Source: an uncultured Bacillota bacterium (GTDB taxonomy: Bacteria; Bacillota; Dehalobacteriia; UBA4068; UBA4997). From it: 30,930 nt of DNA. The stretch's first letter is position 1. Each line of letters begins with the position of its first letter. Shown here piece after piece: positions 21,242 through 29,263 of the stretch. The position numbers and the translations under genes were made by a program. Location: positions 1 to 30,930 of the forward strand of contig CAQWMM010000027.1 of NCBI GenBank assembly GCA_948907985.1, in the 5' to 3' direction. The notes under the pieces were generated by a model. The model worked only from the letters and a program-made list of their open reading frames with translations. It ran no database searches and was not told the DNA's origin.

Positions 21242-22867
21242 ATGGCTAAACAAATCATTTTTAAAGAAGACGCTCGTTACGCTTTGAAACGCGGCGTTGA
21301 CGCTTTGGCTGATGCTGTTAAAGTAACCCTGGGGCCTAAAGGCCGCAACGTAATTTTGGAGCGCAAATTTGGCTCGCCGCTGATCACCAACGACGGCGTA
21401 AGCATCGCCAAAGAGATTGACCTGGAAGACGCAACCGAAAATATGGGCGCACAGCTGGTTAAAGAGGTTGCCACCAAAACCAACGACGTGGCCGGCGACG
21501 GCACCACATCCGCCTGTGTTCTGGCTCAGGCAATTATTGACGAGGGCGTTAAAAACGTTACCGCCGGCGCCAACCCGATTATTTTGAAACGCGGCATTGA
21601 CAAGGCTGTTAACGCCACTGTGGAAAATATCAAAAAGAACGCTTTGCAGGTTGAGAATAAAGAGGCTATCGCCCAAATCGCTGCTGTTTCCGCAAACGAT
21701 AAAGAAATTGGCGAACTGATTGCCGACGCTATGGAAAAAGTTGGCAAAGACGGCGTAATCACCGTTGAAGACAGCCAGACCTTTGAAACCACCTGCGATG
21801 TGGTTGAAGGCATGCAGTTTGACCGCGGCTACATCAGCCCCTATATGGTTACCGATACCGACAAAATGGAAGCCGTTTTGGACGATCCTTTCATTTTGTT
21901 GATTGAAAAGAAAGTAGCCACCGTTCAAGAATTGCTGCCTGTTTTGGAAAAGGTTATGCAGGCCGGCCGTCAGCTTTTGATTATTGCCGACGACGTTGAG
22001 GGCGAGGCTGCCGCCACTCTGATTGTTAACAAACTGCGCGGCACATTCACCTGCGTAGCGGTTAAGGCTCCTGGCTTTGGCGATCGCAAGAAAGCTATGT
22101 TGCAGGATATTGCTACCCTAACCGGCGGCAACATTGTTTCCGATGAATTAGGTATCAAGCTGGAGAACATCACCCTGAACATGCTGGGCCGCGCCCGTCA
22201 GGTTCGCATTAACAAGGATAACACCACGATTGTGGGCGGTTATGGCGATGGCGAGGCTATCAACAGCCGGATCAACCAGATTCGCGCCCAGATTGCCGAA
22301 ACCACTTCTGATTTTGACCGCGAGAAGTTGCAGGAACGTCTGGCTAAATTGTCCGGCGGCGTAGCTGTAATCCGGGTCGGTGCCGCTACCGAAACCGAAT
22401 TGAAAGAAAAGAAACTGCGTATTGAAGACGCTTTGAACTCCACCCGCGCTGCTGTTGAAGAAGGTTATGTGGCCGGCGGCGGCACAGTTCTGATCAAAGC
22501 CATTAAGATTCTGGAAGACTTGTTTGCACAGGCTTCCGGCGACGAGAAAACCGGTATTGGTATCATCAAAAAAGCTCTGGAAGCCCCTGTTAAACAGATT
22601 GCCGCTAACGCCGGCGTTGAGGGCGCTGTGGTTGTTGAGAAAGTTAAGGATTCTGCCGACGGTATCGGCTTTAACGCCGCTACCGGTAAATTTGAAGATA
22701 TGGTTGCCGCCGGTATTGTTGACCCGGTTAAGGTGGTGCGCTCCGCGTTGACTCACGCCGCCTCGGTGGCCTCCATGCTGTTAACAACCGAGGTTCTGGT
22801 GGCGGATATTCCGGAAGAGAATAACGCGCCGATGATGCCCCCGGGCGGCGGTATGCCGATGATGTAA
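21242..22867 (+). CDS. groEL: Chaperonin GroEL
   Basis: A 541-residue Cpn60 that folds proteins inside a tetradecameric ring with ATP. Nucleotide-site residues are in TLGPKGRNV (29-37) and GDGTTSACVLA (85-95). The apical domain contains GYISPYMVTD, and the equatorial C-terminus has GYVAGGGTVL and ends with the flexible MMPPGGGMPMM tail. AGGAGG precedes the ATG. Second gene of the heat-shock operon; a repeat cluster begins directly at the stop codon. Confidence 0.99.
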   Translation: MAKQIIFKEDARYALKRGVDALADAVKVTLGPKGRNVILERKFGSPLITNDGVSIAKEIDLEDATENMGAQLVKEVATKTNDVAGDGTTSACVLAQAIIDEGVKNVTAGANPIILKRGIDKAVNATVENIKKNALQVENKEAIAQIAAVSANDKEIGELIADAMEKVGKDGVITVEDSQTFETTCDVVEGMQFDRGYISPYMVTDTDKMEAVLDDPFILLIEKKVATVQELLPVLEKVMQAGRQLLIIADDVEGEAAATLIVNKLRGTFTCVAVKAPGFGDRKKAMLQDIATLTGGNIVSDELGIKLENITLNMLGRARQVRINKDNTTIVGGYGDGEAINSRINQIRAQIAETTSDFDREKLQERLAKLSGGVAVIRVGAATETELKEKKLRIEDALNSTRAAVEEGYVAGGGTVLIKAIKILEDLFAQASGDEKTGIGIIKKALEAPVKQIAANAGVEGAVVVEKVKDSADGIGFNAATGKFEDMVAAGIVDPVKVVRSALTHAASVASMLLTTEVLVADIPEENNAPMMPPGGGMPMM

Positions 22868-23067
22868 GTGAACACTTAACGATTGGCAAGTCCGCAGGAT
22901 GCCGCCAGAGTTTAGTGTGAACTTATCCATAGACACAAAGTGGCTATGGAATCCTCTATGAACACTTAATGAAATCAAGCCGCAGGCGCAGATTAAATTT
23001 AGCGACCAAAGGGAGCCCAGTCGCTGGGTGTGAACTTATCCATAGACACAAAGTGGCTATGGAATCC
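22866..23067 (+). repeat. Mosaic repeat cluster in the groEL 3' UTR
   Basis: Two identical 40-base copies lie at 22915-22954 and 23028-23067. Each folds into TCCATAG-A-CAC-AAA-GTG-G-CTATGGA. Each is preceded by a block starting TGAACACTTAA (22869 and 22959). The second block contains at 22999-23030 a 32-base piece that is 28/32 identical to 11580-11611 on the opposite strand. The first 12 bases (22866-22877) are the palindrome AAGTGAACACTT, overlapping the stop codon. Non-coding; possibly a mobile palindromic element in tandem. Confidence 0.75.
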
Positions 23068-23111
23068 CTACGGATCGCACCGAATTACCAAGATATATAA
23101 TAAAGTTTTTC

Positions 23112-23146
23112 AATTCCCTGGCGTTTCATCGCGCCGGGGAATTTTT
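23112..23146 (+). terminator. Intrinsic terminator of groES-groEL
   Basis: A 12-bp stem with one G-U pair (23112-23123 with 23132-23143), an 8-base loop and a five-U tract. It lies about 245 bases after the groEL stop, beyond the repeats, which would thus be in the 3' UTR. Confidence 0.85.
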
Positions 23147-23162
23147 ATAAAGGAGTGTTTAT

Positions 23163-23675
23163 ATGCTTATCAGACCAGCCGAACCTAAAGATTACGACGA
23201 AATATACTCATTGGTACAAAAAGCTTTTGCCAGCGCCGAACACAGCGACGGCGCCGAGCAGGATTCGGTTAACGCTTTGCGCGCAGGCAGTTCATATATC
23301 CCGGAGTTATCGCTGGTCGCTGAAAAAGACGGCAGACTTATAGGTCATATTATGTTTACCAAAGCCAGAGTTGGCACGCAAACATTGTTGGCCTTGGCTC
23401 CGCTTGCCGTTTTGCCAGACTGCCAGAAACAGGGCGTTGGGCAGGCGCTGATTGCACAAGGGCACAAAATCGCACAAGAACTTGGCTACGCCTACTCTGT
23501 CGTTTTAGGCAGCGAAACCTATTATCCAAAGTCTGGCTATCAGCCGGCCAAAAAATTTAATATTAAAGCGCCTTTTGAAACACCGCAGGAAAATTTTATG
23601 GCCTGCAAATTACAAAACAACGCTCCGGCAATTTCCGGTATAATGCAGTATGCCGCCGAGTTTGGTATAAACTAA
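23163..23675 (+). CDS. GNAT-family N-acetyltransferase (YhbS-like)
   Basis: A 170-residue acetyltransferase. MLIRPAEPKDYDEIYSLVQKAF is the typical GNAT N-terminal strand-helix, and the acetyl-CoA motif A region reads LALAPLAVLPDCQKQGVGQALIAQGH (about 79-104; Q-x-x-G-V-G). SVVLGSETYYPKSGYQP resembles the YhbS branch (COG3153), whose substrate is uncertain. AAGGAG precedes the ATG. It stands between the groEL terminator and a convergent gene four bases away. The substrate cannot be predicted. Confidence 0.88.
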   Translation: MLIRPAEPKDYDEIYSLVQKAFASAEHSDGAEQDSVNALRAGSSYIPELSLVAEKDGRLIGHIMFTKARVGTQTLLALAPLAVLPDCQKQGVGQALIAQGHKIAQELGYAYSVVLGSETYYPKSGYQPAKKFNIKAPFETPQENFMACKLQNNAPAISGIMQYAAEFGIN

Positions 23676-23678
23676 TTC

Positions 23679-24065
23679 TTAGCCCAGCATAAAGTAGCCC
23701 AGCAAATCCAGCTTGGTAATCTCGCCCTCCACCAAATCGTCCAGACTGATATGCAGAGCATTGGCCAAAGCCGCCGCATAAAACAGCAGCGCGCCAAAGC
23801 GATCTTTAATTTCCCTCTGACATTTGGGGCAAAGACCGGCCAGGTCATCACCCGTGGGCTGATTTTTTATTTGCTGCCAGGCAAAATCAGACGACGGCAG
23901 TTTTTGCGTACCCAGCTTGATACAGCCGCAGGTGTTGGCGGCACGCAGAACCGATTGATTAAGCCGCAAAGCGGCCTGCTGCATCTGCAAAAATATTTGC
24001 AGAACGGACGGATTAACCAGCAGATATTCGTCCGCCTTTTGCTGCAAGGTTAAAAGCTTGTTCAT
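23679..24065 (-). CDS. Conserved-looking protein with four cysteines, function unknown
   Basis: A 128-residue protein. The start is taken at ATG 24065 (MNKLLTLQQK), which has AAGGAGG nine bases upstream; the frame continues to 24098 without a better site. Two Cys pairs (CGC near 45-47, CPKC near 81-84) suggest a zinc site. The C-terminal part, KDRFGALLFYAAALANALHISLDDLVEGEITKL, resembles the MazG-type helix seen in nucleotide pyrophosphatases (IGDxLFYLxALANxL), but the Glu-rich metal motif of MazG is not seen. I do not assign a function. It ends four bases from the GNAT gene, tail to tail. Confidence 0.75.
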   Translation of the reverse strand: MNKLLTLQQKADEYLLVNPSVLQIFLQMQQAALRLNQSVLRAANTCGCIKLGTQKLPSSDFAWQQIKNQPTGDDLAGLCPKCQREIKDRFGALLFYAAALANALHISLDDLVEGEITKLDLLGYFMLG

Positions 24066-24198
24066 GAGTATTAGCCTCCTTGGGCAATGCTTAAACATAG
24101 TTTATGCAGCGAAATTCCGGTTGGTTATATTCCGGCGGCCAGCGGCATAAATTTAATGAAACGATTAAAACTATGCTTGGCAAAACAGGGAGGCGGTC

Positions 24199-24717
24199 AT
24201 GATGTATCAGATTGGCGACAAAGTGGTTTATCCGCTGCATGGCGCAGGTTGGGTGGAGGCGATTGAAAACCGCGAGGTTGCAGGACGCAGCCGCAGTTAT
24301 TATGTGCTTAATCTGCCCTTTAATGATCTTCGCGTGATGGTACCCCAGGAAGAGGCAGAAAAAATCGGCCTGCGGGATTTGATGCCGCCGGAGGCCACCA
24401 ATAAGGTACTGCAAATTCTTGAGGGCCGCCAGCCGGAGGCCGAGATGAGCCAAACCGTGCGCAAGCTTAATCTGGAAAAATGGAACAACCGCTTTCGGCT
24501 GCAAATGTCCCGCATCAAAAACGGCAACGTCTTTGAGTTGGCCGAGATTGTGCATGGCCTGACCCTGCGCGACCGCGCCAAACAGTTGTCCGGCGGCGAA
24601 CGCAAAATTTTTGAACAAGCCCGGGAAATTCTCTTCAGCGAGCTTTGGCTGATCAGCAACGACAGCCAGCCGGAAACTGCCGACCGCATTAAAAATATTT
24701 TAAGTATGGCTAATTAA
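24199..24717 (+). CDS. CarD/CdnL-family RNA-polymerase-binding regulator
   Basis: A 172-residue protein (or 171 from the second of two adjacent ATGs; GGGAGG fits both). The N-terminal Tudor-like RNAP-interaction domain reads YQIGDKVVYPLHGAGWVEAIENREVAG and YYVLNLPFNDLRVMVP (residues 3-50). The C-terminal helical part has LEKWNNRFRLQMSRIKNGNVFELAEIVHGLTLRDRAKQLSGGERKIFEQAREIL, typical of CarD/CdnL. Such proteins bind the polymerase beta subunit and stabilise open complexes, often at rRNA promoters. Followed directly by a terminator, so monocistronic. Confidence 0.95.
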   Translation: MMYQIGDKVVYPLHGAGWVEAIENREVAGRSRSYYVLNLPFNDLRVMVPQEEAEKIGLRDLMPPEATNKVLQILEGRQPEAEMSQTVRKLNLEKWNNRFRLQMSRIKNGNVFELAEIVHGLTLRDRAKQLSGGERKIFEQAREILFSELWLISNDSQPETADRIKNILSMAN

Positions 24718-24723
24718 AACGCC

Positions 24724-24754
24724 AAAAGCCCCGATAATTAAATCCGGGGCTTTT
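24724..24754 (+). terminator. Intrinsic terminator of the CarD-family gene
   Basis: Perfect 10-bp stem AAAAGCCCCG (24724-24733) with CGGGGCTTTT (24745-24754), 11-base loop. It begins six bases after the stop codon region. Confidence 0.85.
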
Positions 24755-24789
24755 AACAATGTCCGCAGGCTGCCTGACCTGATTTGCTT

Positions 24790-24942
24790 TTACTTCTGTT
24801 CCGCCGTTGTAACATAGACGCGAATCAGCTTTTTAATTTCTTCTTTGGTGTAGGTTTCCTGCGTCGGATCTTCATCAATAATGTTGCACAGATCAAAAGC
24901 CATTGCCTTTCTGATATCCTGACGTTCAGCCTCAGTACGCAT
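24790..24942 (-). CDS. Small 50-residue protein of unknown function
   Basis: ATG at 24942 to TAA at 24790-24792 encodes 50 residues, highly charged (many Glu, Lys and Asp), predicted largely helical. It opens MRTEAERQDIRKAMAF and contains TKEEIKKLIRVYVTT. An excellent AAGGAGGGG site lies six bases upstream and a consensus-like promoter at 24971-24999. The presence of promoter, ribosome site and a balanced codon pattern makes this a real gene. I do not recognise the family. It sits between carD and pnp, convergent to the carD terminator. Confidence 0.75.
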   Translation of the reverse strand: MRTEAERQDIRKAMAFDLCNIIDEDPTQETYTKEEIKKLIRVYVTTAEQK

Positions 24943-24970
24943 AAAAACCCCTCCTTTTTAATCTGCCTTA

Positions 24971-24999
24971 ATTATAGCATACGGCGCGCCGCACATCAA
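24971..24999 (-). promoter_or_regulatory. SigA promoter of the 50-residue gene
   Basis: Minus strand: TTGATG (24999-24994), 17 bp with a GGCGCGCC palindrome, perfect TATAAT (24976-24971). Confidence 0.75.
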
Positions 25000-25146
25000 T
25001 ATTTTATTTTGACTATTCCAACATTATTTTACAACTTTTAGAGCGAAGATACTGAAAAAATTTGCCAACCGGCAGGAAAAATTAAATATCTGTCGAATAA
25101 AAAATAGTTAAAACAAACAGGATAATGATATATTTAGGAGGCAATA

Positions 25147-27276
25147 ATGACAGAGATTTTAAGAAAAAGCCTGGAAGTCGGCGGTCGGACGCTGACGCTG
25201 GAAACCGGACGTATGGCCAAGCAGGCCAGCGGCGCTGTTTTTACAACTTATGGAGATACTTCTGTTTTGGCAACAGCCACCGTGGCCGCCAAAGCTAAGG
25301 ATGGTATTGATTTTTTTCCGCTGACCGTGGATTATGAAGAAAAAATGTATGCCGTTGGCAAAATTCCCGGTGGTTTCATTCGCCGCGAGGGGCGCGCCAG
25401 CAACCAGGCAATTTTAAATGCCCGGCTGATTGACCGCCCGCTGCGCCCACTGTTCCCCAAGGCCTATCGCAAGGACGTTCAGGTGGTGGCCACCATTCTT
25501 TCAGTGGATCAGGACTGCCCGCCGGAAATTACCGCCATGTGCGGCGCATCGGCGGCCCTGCACATCTCGCACGCACCGTTTAACGGCCCGATCGCCGGCG
25601 TAATCATGGGTATGGTGGACAACCAGTTTATCATCAACCCCACGGTGGAGCAAAAGGCCAACAGTGTTATGCACATCGCTGTGGCCGGCACCAAAGACGC
25701 TATTATGATGGTGGAGGCCGGCGCGGCGGAGATCCCGGAAGAAACCATTCTGGAGGCTATTTTAACCGCCCATGAAGAAATCAAACGCATTGTCGCCTTT
25801 ATTGAAGACTTCCGCGCCGAAGCTCTGGCTATGGGGCTGGCTAAGGAAAAGGAAGTTTTTGAGGAAGAACACGTTAATGAAGAATTAGAAGCCGCCATTA
25901 TGGCACACAAAGAAGAACTGGCCGCCGCAGTGCACAAATGCGCGGTGGAGAAATTGCCCAAGCAGGAACGCGAGGATCTGCTGGAGGGCACCAAGGCCGC
26001 GATTGCTGAACTGTTCAGCGGTGAAGAATACGCCGACGAACAGGATAATATTGCCAACTTTATTGATAAAATGGAAAAAGAAGTTTTCCGCACCATGATT
26101 GCCCGCGACAAACTGCGTATCGACGGCCGGGCCTTAAACGAAGTGCGCCCGATCACCTGCGAGGTGGATATTCTGCCTAAAGTGCATGGCTCTTCCCTGT
26201 TTACCCGCGGCCAAACGCAGGTGTTAAACATCTGCACGCTGGGTATGCTCAGCGATTCGCAAACGCTGGATGGTCTGGGGCTGGAAACCACCAAGCGCTA
26301 TATGCACCAATACAACTTCCCGCCGTACAGCACCGGCGAAACCCGCCCCATGCGCGGCCCGGGCCGCCGGGAAATTGGCCACGGCGCACTGGCCGAGCGC
26401 GCCCTGGAGCCGGTAATCCCCAGCCCGGAAGAGTTCCCCTATGCGCTGCGCCTGGTATCAGAAGCTATTGAAAGCAACGGCTCCACCTCTATGGCCTCCG
26501 TATGCTCCAGCACTATGAGCCTGATGGCCGCCGGCGTACCGATTTCCGCTCCGGTTTCCGGCGTGGCGATGGGCTTAATCAGCGACGGTGAAAACATGAC
26601 CATCCTCACGGATATTCAGGGTATGGAAGATTTTCTGGGCGATATGGACTTTAAGGTGGCCGGCACCAGCCGCGGCGTTACCGCCATCCAGATGGATATT
26701 AAAATCGCGGGTATCAACAAGGAAATTTTAACCAAAGCGCTGGCCCAGGCCAAAGAAGGACGCGCCTTTATTCTGGGCAAGATGCTGGATTGCATTGCCG
26801 AACCAAGAGAAGAACTTTCGCCCAACGCCCCGCGGATTATTTCCATGAATATTCATCCTGATAAAATCCGTGAGGTTATCGGCAGCGGCGGCAAGGTTAT
26901 CAAAAAGATTGTGGAAGAAACCGGCGCCCAAATTGATATTGACGATAACGGCGCTATTGCTATCGCCAGCGTGGAGGGAGAGGCCGGTTTGCGCGCCAAG
27001 GCAATTATCGAGGCTATTATCGCCGAGCCGGAGGTTGGCAAGATCTACACCGGCAAAGTAGTTGGCGTTAAGGATTTTGGCGCTTTTGTGGAAATTATAC
27101 CCGGCGTTTTCGGCGGCAAAGGCAAGGAAGGTATGGTGCATATCTCCGAGCTGGACAAGTCCCGAGTTAATCAGGTTACAGATATTTGCCACGAGGGCGA
27201 TATGCTGACCGTTAAGGTGATTGCTATTGACTCGCAGGGCAAAATTAAACTGTCCCGCCGGGCAACCTTAAAATAG
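25147..27276 (+). CDS. pnp: Polyribonucleotide nucleotidyltransferase (PNPase)
   Basis: A 709-residue 3'-5' phosphorolytic exoribonuclease, a main mRNA decay enzyme. Two RNase PH domains are visible: the first from MTEILRKSLEVGGRTLTLETGRMAKQA, the second from RDKLRIDGRALNEVRPITCEVD, with the catalytic LGDMDFKVAGT. A KH domain follows (IREVIGSGGKVIKKIVEETGAQIDI), then an S1 domain (GKIYTGKVVGVKDFGAFVEI...HISELD). The S1 domain has a short extra loop, PGVFGGKGKEG, where PGKEG is usual. TAGGAGG precedes the ATG. rpsO, the usual upstream partner, is absent. A terminator follows. Confidence 0.98.
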   Translation: MTEILRKSLEVGGRTLTLETGRMAKQASGAVFTTYGDTSVLATATVAAKAKDGIDFFPLTVDYEEKMYAVGKIPGGFIRREGRASNQAILNARLIDRPLRPLFPKAYRKDVQVVATILSVDQDCPPEITAMCGASAALHISHAPFNGPIAGVIMGMVDNQFIINPTVEQKANSVMHIAVAGTKDAIMMVEAGAAEIPEETILEAILTAHEEIKRIVAFIEDFRAEALAMGLAKEKEVFEEEHVNEELEAAIMAHKEELAAAVHKCAVEKLPKQEREDLLEGTKAAIAELFSGEEYADEQDNIANFIDKMEKEVFRTMIARDKLRIDGRALNEVRPITCEVDILPKVHGSSLFTRGQTQVLNICTLGMLSDSQTLDGLGLETTKRYMHQYNFPPYSTGETRPMRGPGRREIGHGALAERALEPVIPSPEEFPYALRLVSEAIESNGSTSMASVCSSTMSLMAAGVPISAPVSGVAMGLISDGENMTILTDIQGMEDFLGDMDFKVAGTSRGVTAIQMDIKIAGINKEILTKALAQAKEGRAFILGKMLDCIAEPREELSPNAPRIISMNIHPDKIREVIGSGGKVIKKIVEETGAQIDIDDNGAIAIASVEGEAGLRAKAIIEAIIAEPEVGKIYTGKVVGVKDFGAFVEIIPGVFGGKGKEGMVHISELDKSRVNQVTDICHEGDMLTVKVIAIDSQGKIKLSRRATLK

Positions 27277-27291
27277 AACACACTAAGTTAA

Positions 27292-27326
27292 GCCGCCGTT
27301 CCTTTTTTAAAACGGCGGCGTTTGTT
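27292..27326 (+). terminator. Intrinsic terminator of pnp
   Basis: Perfect 9-bp stem GCCGCCGTT (27292-27300) with AACGGCGGC (27311-27319), 10-base loop, then GTTTGTTT. Confidence 0.85.
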
Positions 27327-27351
27327 TGAGGGAGGCCAACAGGGTTCAATC

Positions 27352-28101
27352 ATGCAAGCTAAAAAAAACCGACAAAAGCTCAGCATTTTTTTAATTGTTA
27401 CTTCCTGCCTGTTATACATATTACTAATTCATGCCACCTTGGACGCAACGGCGCAATACAGTAAATTGCAGGAATTTACCAACACCTTTATCGCCTGCCA
27501 AAGCGCCGACGCCCAGCTGGCCGCCGGCTCCGACTATCTGACCGAACAGGCGCGGATGTATGTTGTTACGCAAAATGAACAAAATTTGCAAAACTATTTT
27601 GCCGAGGCCGACGAAACCCGCCGCCGCGAACGCGCTATCAACCAGCTGGCCGCCTATCAGGCCAAAAACGCTGCTTATGATTATTTAATGGACGCGTTGG
27701 ACGCCTCCAACCTGCTGATGCAGCGCGAGTTTTACGCCATGAAATTAACCGCTCTCTCCCAGGAAATGGCCGAGGAAGATTTGCCCGCCAGCCTGCAAAA
27801 CACCATAATCACCGTTGAGGATTTGCAGCTTTCCCCGCAGGAAATGTTAATCAAAGCGCAGGATCTGGTTTTTAACGAACGCTACACCCTATCCAAAAAC
27901 ATGATTAGTGCCGACCTGGAACTGGCTATTTCCAGTCTGCTTGATAACACCCGGCAGGAACAGCATAACGCCCAGCAAAAACTGCAAAGCATTATGAACC
28001 GGCAATGTATTTTTATTTGTCTGCTTTTTGCTGAAAACGTTCTGCTGCTAATCTTGCTGCTGCGCCGGCGGCAACATAAACCCGCTCAACCCAGCAAATA
28101 A
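27352..28101 (+). CDS. Membrane-anchored sensor domain without output domain
   Basis: A 249-residue protein with a membrane segment at about 10-28, a helical outer domain of about 190 residues (30-215), and a second membrane segment near 219-238, followed by only 11 polar, basic residues. The external part (SADAQLAAGSDYLTEQARMYVVTQNEQ, ADETRRRERAINQL) resembles N-terminal sensor regions that I associate with Firmicute diguanylate cyclases and kinases. No HAMP, GGDEF, kinase or methyl-accepting part follows. The start is ATG 27352 with a weak AGGG; a TTG within the pnp terminator is rejected. It overlaps the 3' end of the convergent glucokinase gene by 16 bp. Confidence 0.7.
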   Translation: MQAKKNRQKLSIFLIVTSCLLYILLIHATLDATAQYSKLQEFTNTFIACQSADAQLAAGSDYLTEQARMYVVTQNEQNLQNYFAEADETRRRERAINQLAAYQAKNAAYDYLMDALDASNLLMQREFYAMKLTALSQEMAEEDLPASLQNTIITVEDLQLSPQEMLIKAQDLVFNERYTLSKNMISADLELAISSLLDNTRQEQHNAQQKLQSIMNRQCIFICLLFAENVLLLILLLRRRQHKPAQPSK

Positions 28102-29084
28102 TTCTCCACAAAACAGGCGGCCCCCAGGGATACGGTGTTTTCCGCTTTAACCAGATAAACTGGCATTTGCCCTAACTGTTTCTGAAACGGGCAGGCTTTC
28201 AAAAAGGCCCGATAGAAGATCTCCCGATCAAAAAGTTCGCCGATTTTGGCAATCACGCCGCCGCCAATATAAACGCCGCCGCTGCTGAAGTAACACAACG
28301 CCAGGTTGCTTAAAGCTTGACCGGCCGCCTCGCTGAACAACCGGAAGACCTGCCGGCAGGCGGCGGCCTCTTCTGCGGAAGCGGCTTTTTTCCCTTGGGC
28401 AATGGCCGTAATATCCGCCGGCTGCTTATTCTGCCACAACTGCGGCGATTCCGGATTGGCGGCGCGCAAAATGTTCACCAACCCGCGCCCGGAGAGCAAA
28501 TCCTCATTGCAGGGGCGCGGAATAAACCTGCGCATATTTTGCCAAAGCTCCAGCAACGCCGGGCTTTCCGGCGCAAAGCTGCAATGGCCGGCCTCGCTGC
28601 TCAACACCCTGCCGCTGCCTAACCGGGCGGCCACACCCAGGCCGGTGCCCACCGCCGCCGCCATGCAAACATCTTGCAGCCCCGGCTCGTCAGCCGCAGG
28701 AGGATTAAGCCGCTCCAACATTCCGGCAGGGATACTGTGCAGCGCCGGCAGCGCATGTGCAAAGGCGGCCAAATCGTTTAGCATCGTCCAATGTTTAATT
28801 GTATTCAATCCCAGACTTAAATTTGCCAAATCAAGACAACAAGAATTATTCGTCAACTGCACCCGGCCCTCGTCATTAGTAACCCCGGCCACCGCCAGGG
28901 CCGCCGCCTCAATATCCTGCCCCTGGCACAGCTGGCGCAAATGTGGCAGCAGCCCCTGTTCATCCGCAAAATCAGTAGGCACAGTGAGTTCTGCCTCCGC
29001 TTCCGGCGGCCGCGAGCAAGAGCTTTGCCAAACGGTCAGGGCACATTTGCTGGCCCCGCAATCAATGGTAAGTATTTTTGTCAT
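28086..29084 (-). CDS. glk: Glucokinase (Glk, PF02685 type)
   Basis: A 332-residue ATP-dependent glucokinase that phosphorylates glucose to glucose-6-phosphate. The start is ATG 29084 (MTKILTIDCGASKCALTV), with GGAGG seven bases upstream; the frame extends to 29180 through an AT-rich non-coding part. It shows the phosphate motif IDCGASK, AVAGVTNDEG, LNDLAAFAHALP, AAVGTGLGVAAR, SSEAGHCSFAP and the C-terminal GGVYIGGGV. It is of the E. coli Glk type, not the ROK type (the CxCGxxGC zinc motif is absent). It lies divergent from a phosphosugar mutase, so glucose to glucose-1-phosphate is encoded as a pair. Confidence 0.9.
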   Translation of the reverse strand: MTKILTIDCGASKCALTVWQSSCSRPPEAEAELTVPTDFADEQGLLPHLRQLCQGQDIEAAALAVAGVTNDEGRVQLTNNSCCLDLANLSLGLNTIKHWTMLNDLAAFAHALPALHSIPAGMLERLNPPAADEPGLQDVCMAAAVGTGLGVAARLGSGRVLSSEAGHCSFAPESPALLELWQNMRRFIPRPCNEDLLSGRGLVNILRAANPESPQLWQNKQPADITAIAQGKKAASAEEAAACRQVFRLFSEAAGQALSNLALCYFSSGGVYIGGGVIAKIGELFDREIFYRAFLKACPFQKQLGQMPVYLVKAENTVSLGAACFVENYLLG

Positions 29085-29263
29085 AACAAAACCTCCAGTC
29101 AAAATAATCAGCAAATAATTTATCGAAATTTTAAGGAAAAAAATTGAAAATACATTTGATAAAAGATTGCTATTAAACACATTTTTTATTACAATTATAA
29201 CATAACTAATACATATATTACAGAACTTTTATTTAAAATACACAAAGAATTGGAGTGATTTTT

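Noticed and set aside
21134..21928. 264-residue open frame opposite groEL
   Set aside because: Shadow frame; GroEL on the other strand is certain.
22866..23067. CRISPR array
   Set aside because: Only two repeat units, with different distances between sub-blocks, a hairpin inside a 40-base unit and no cas genes.
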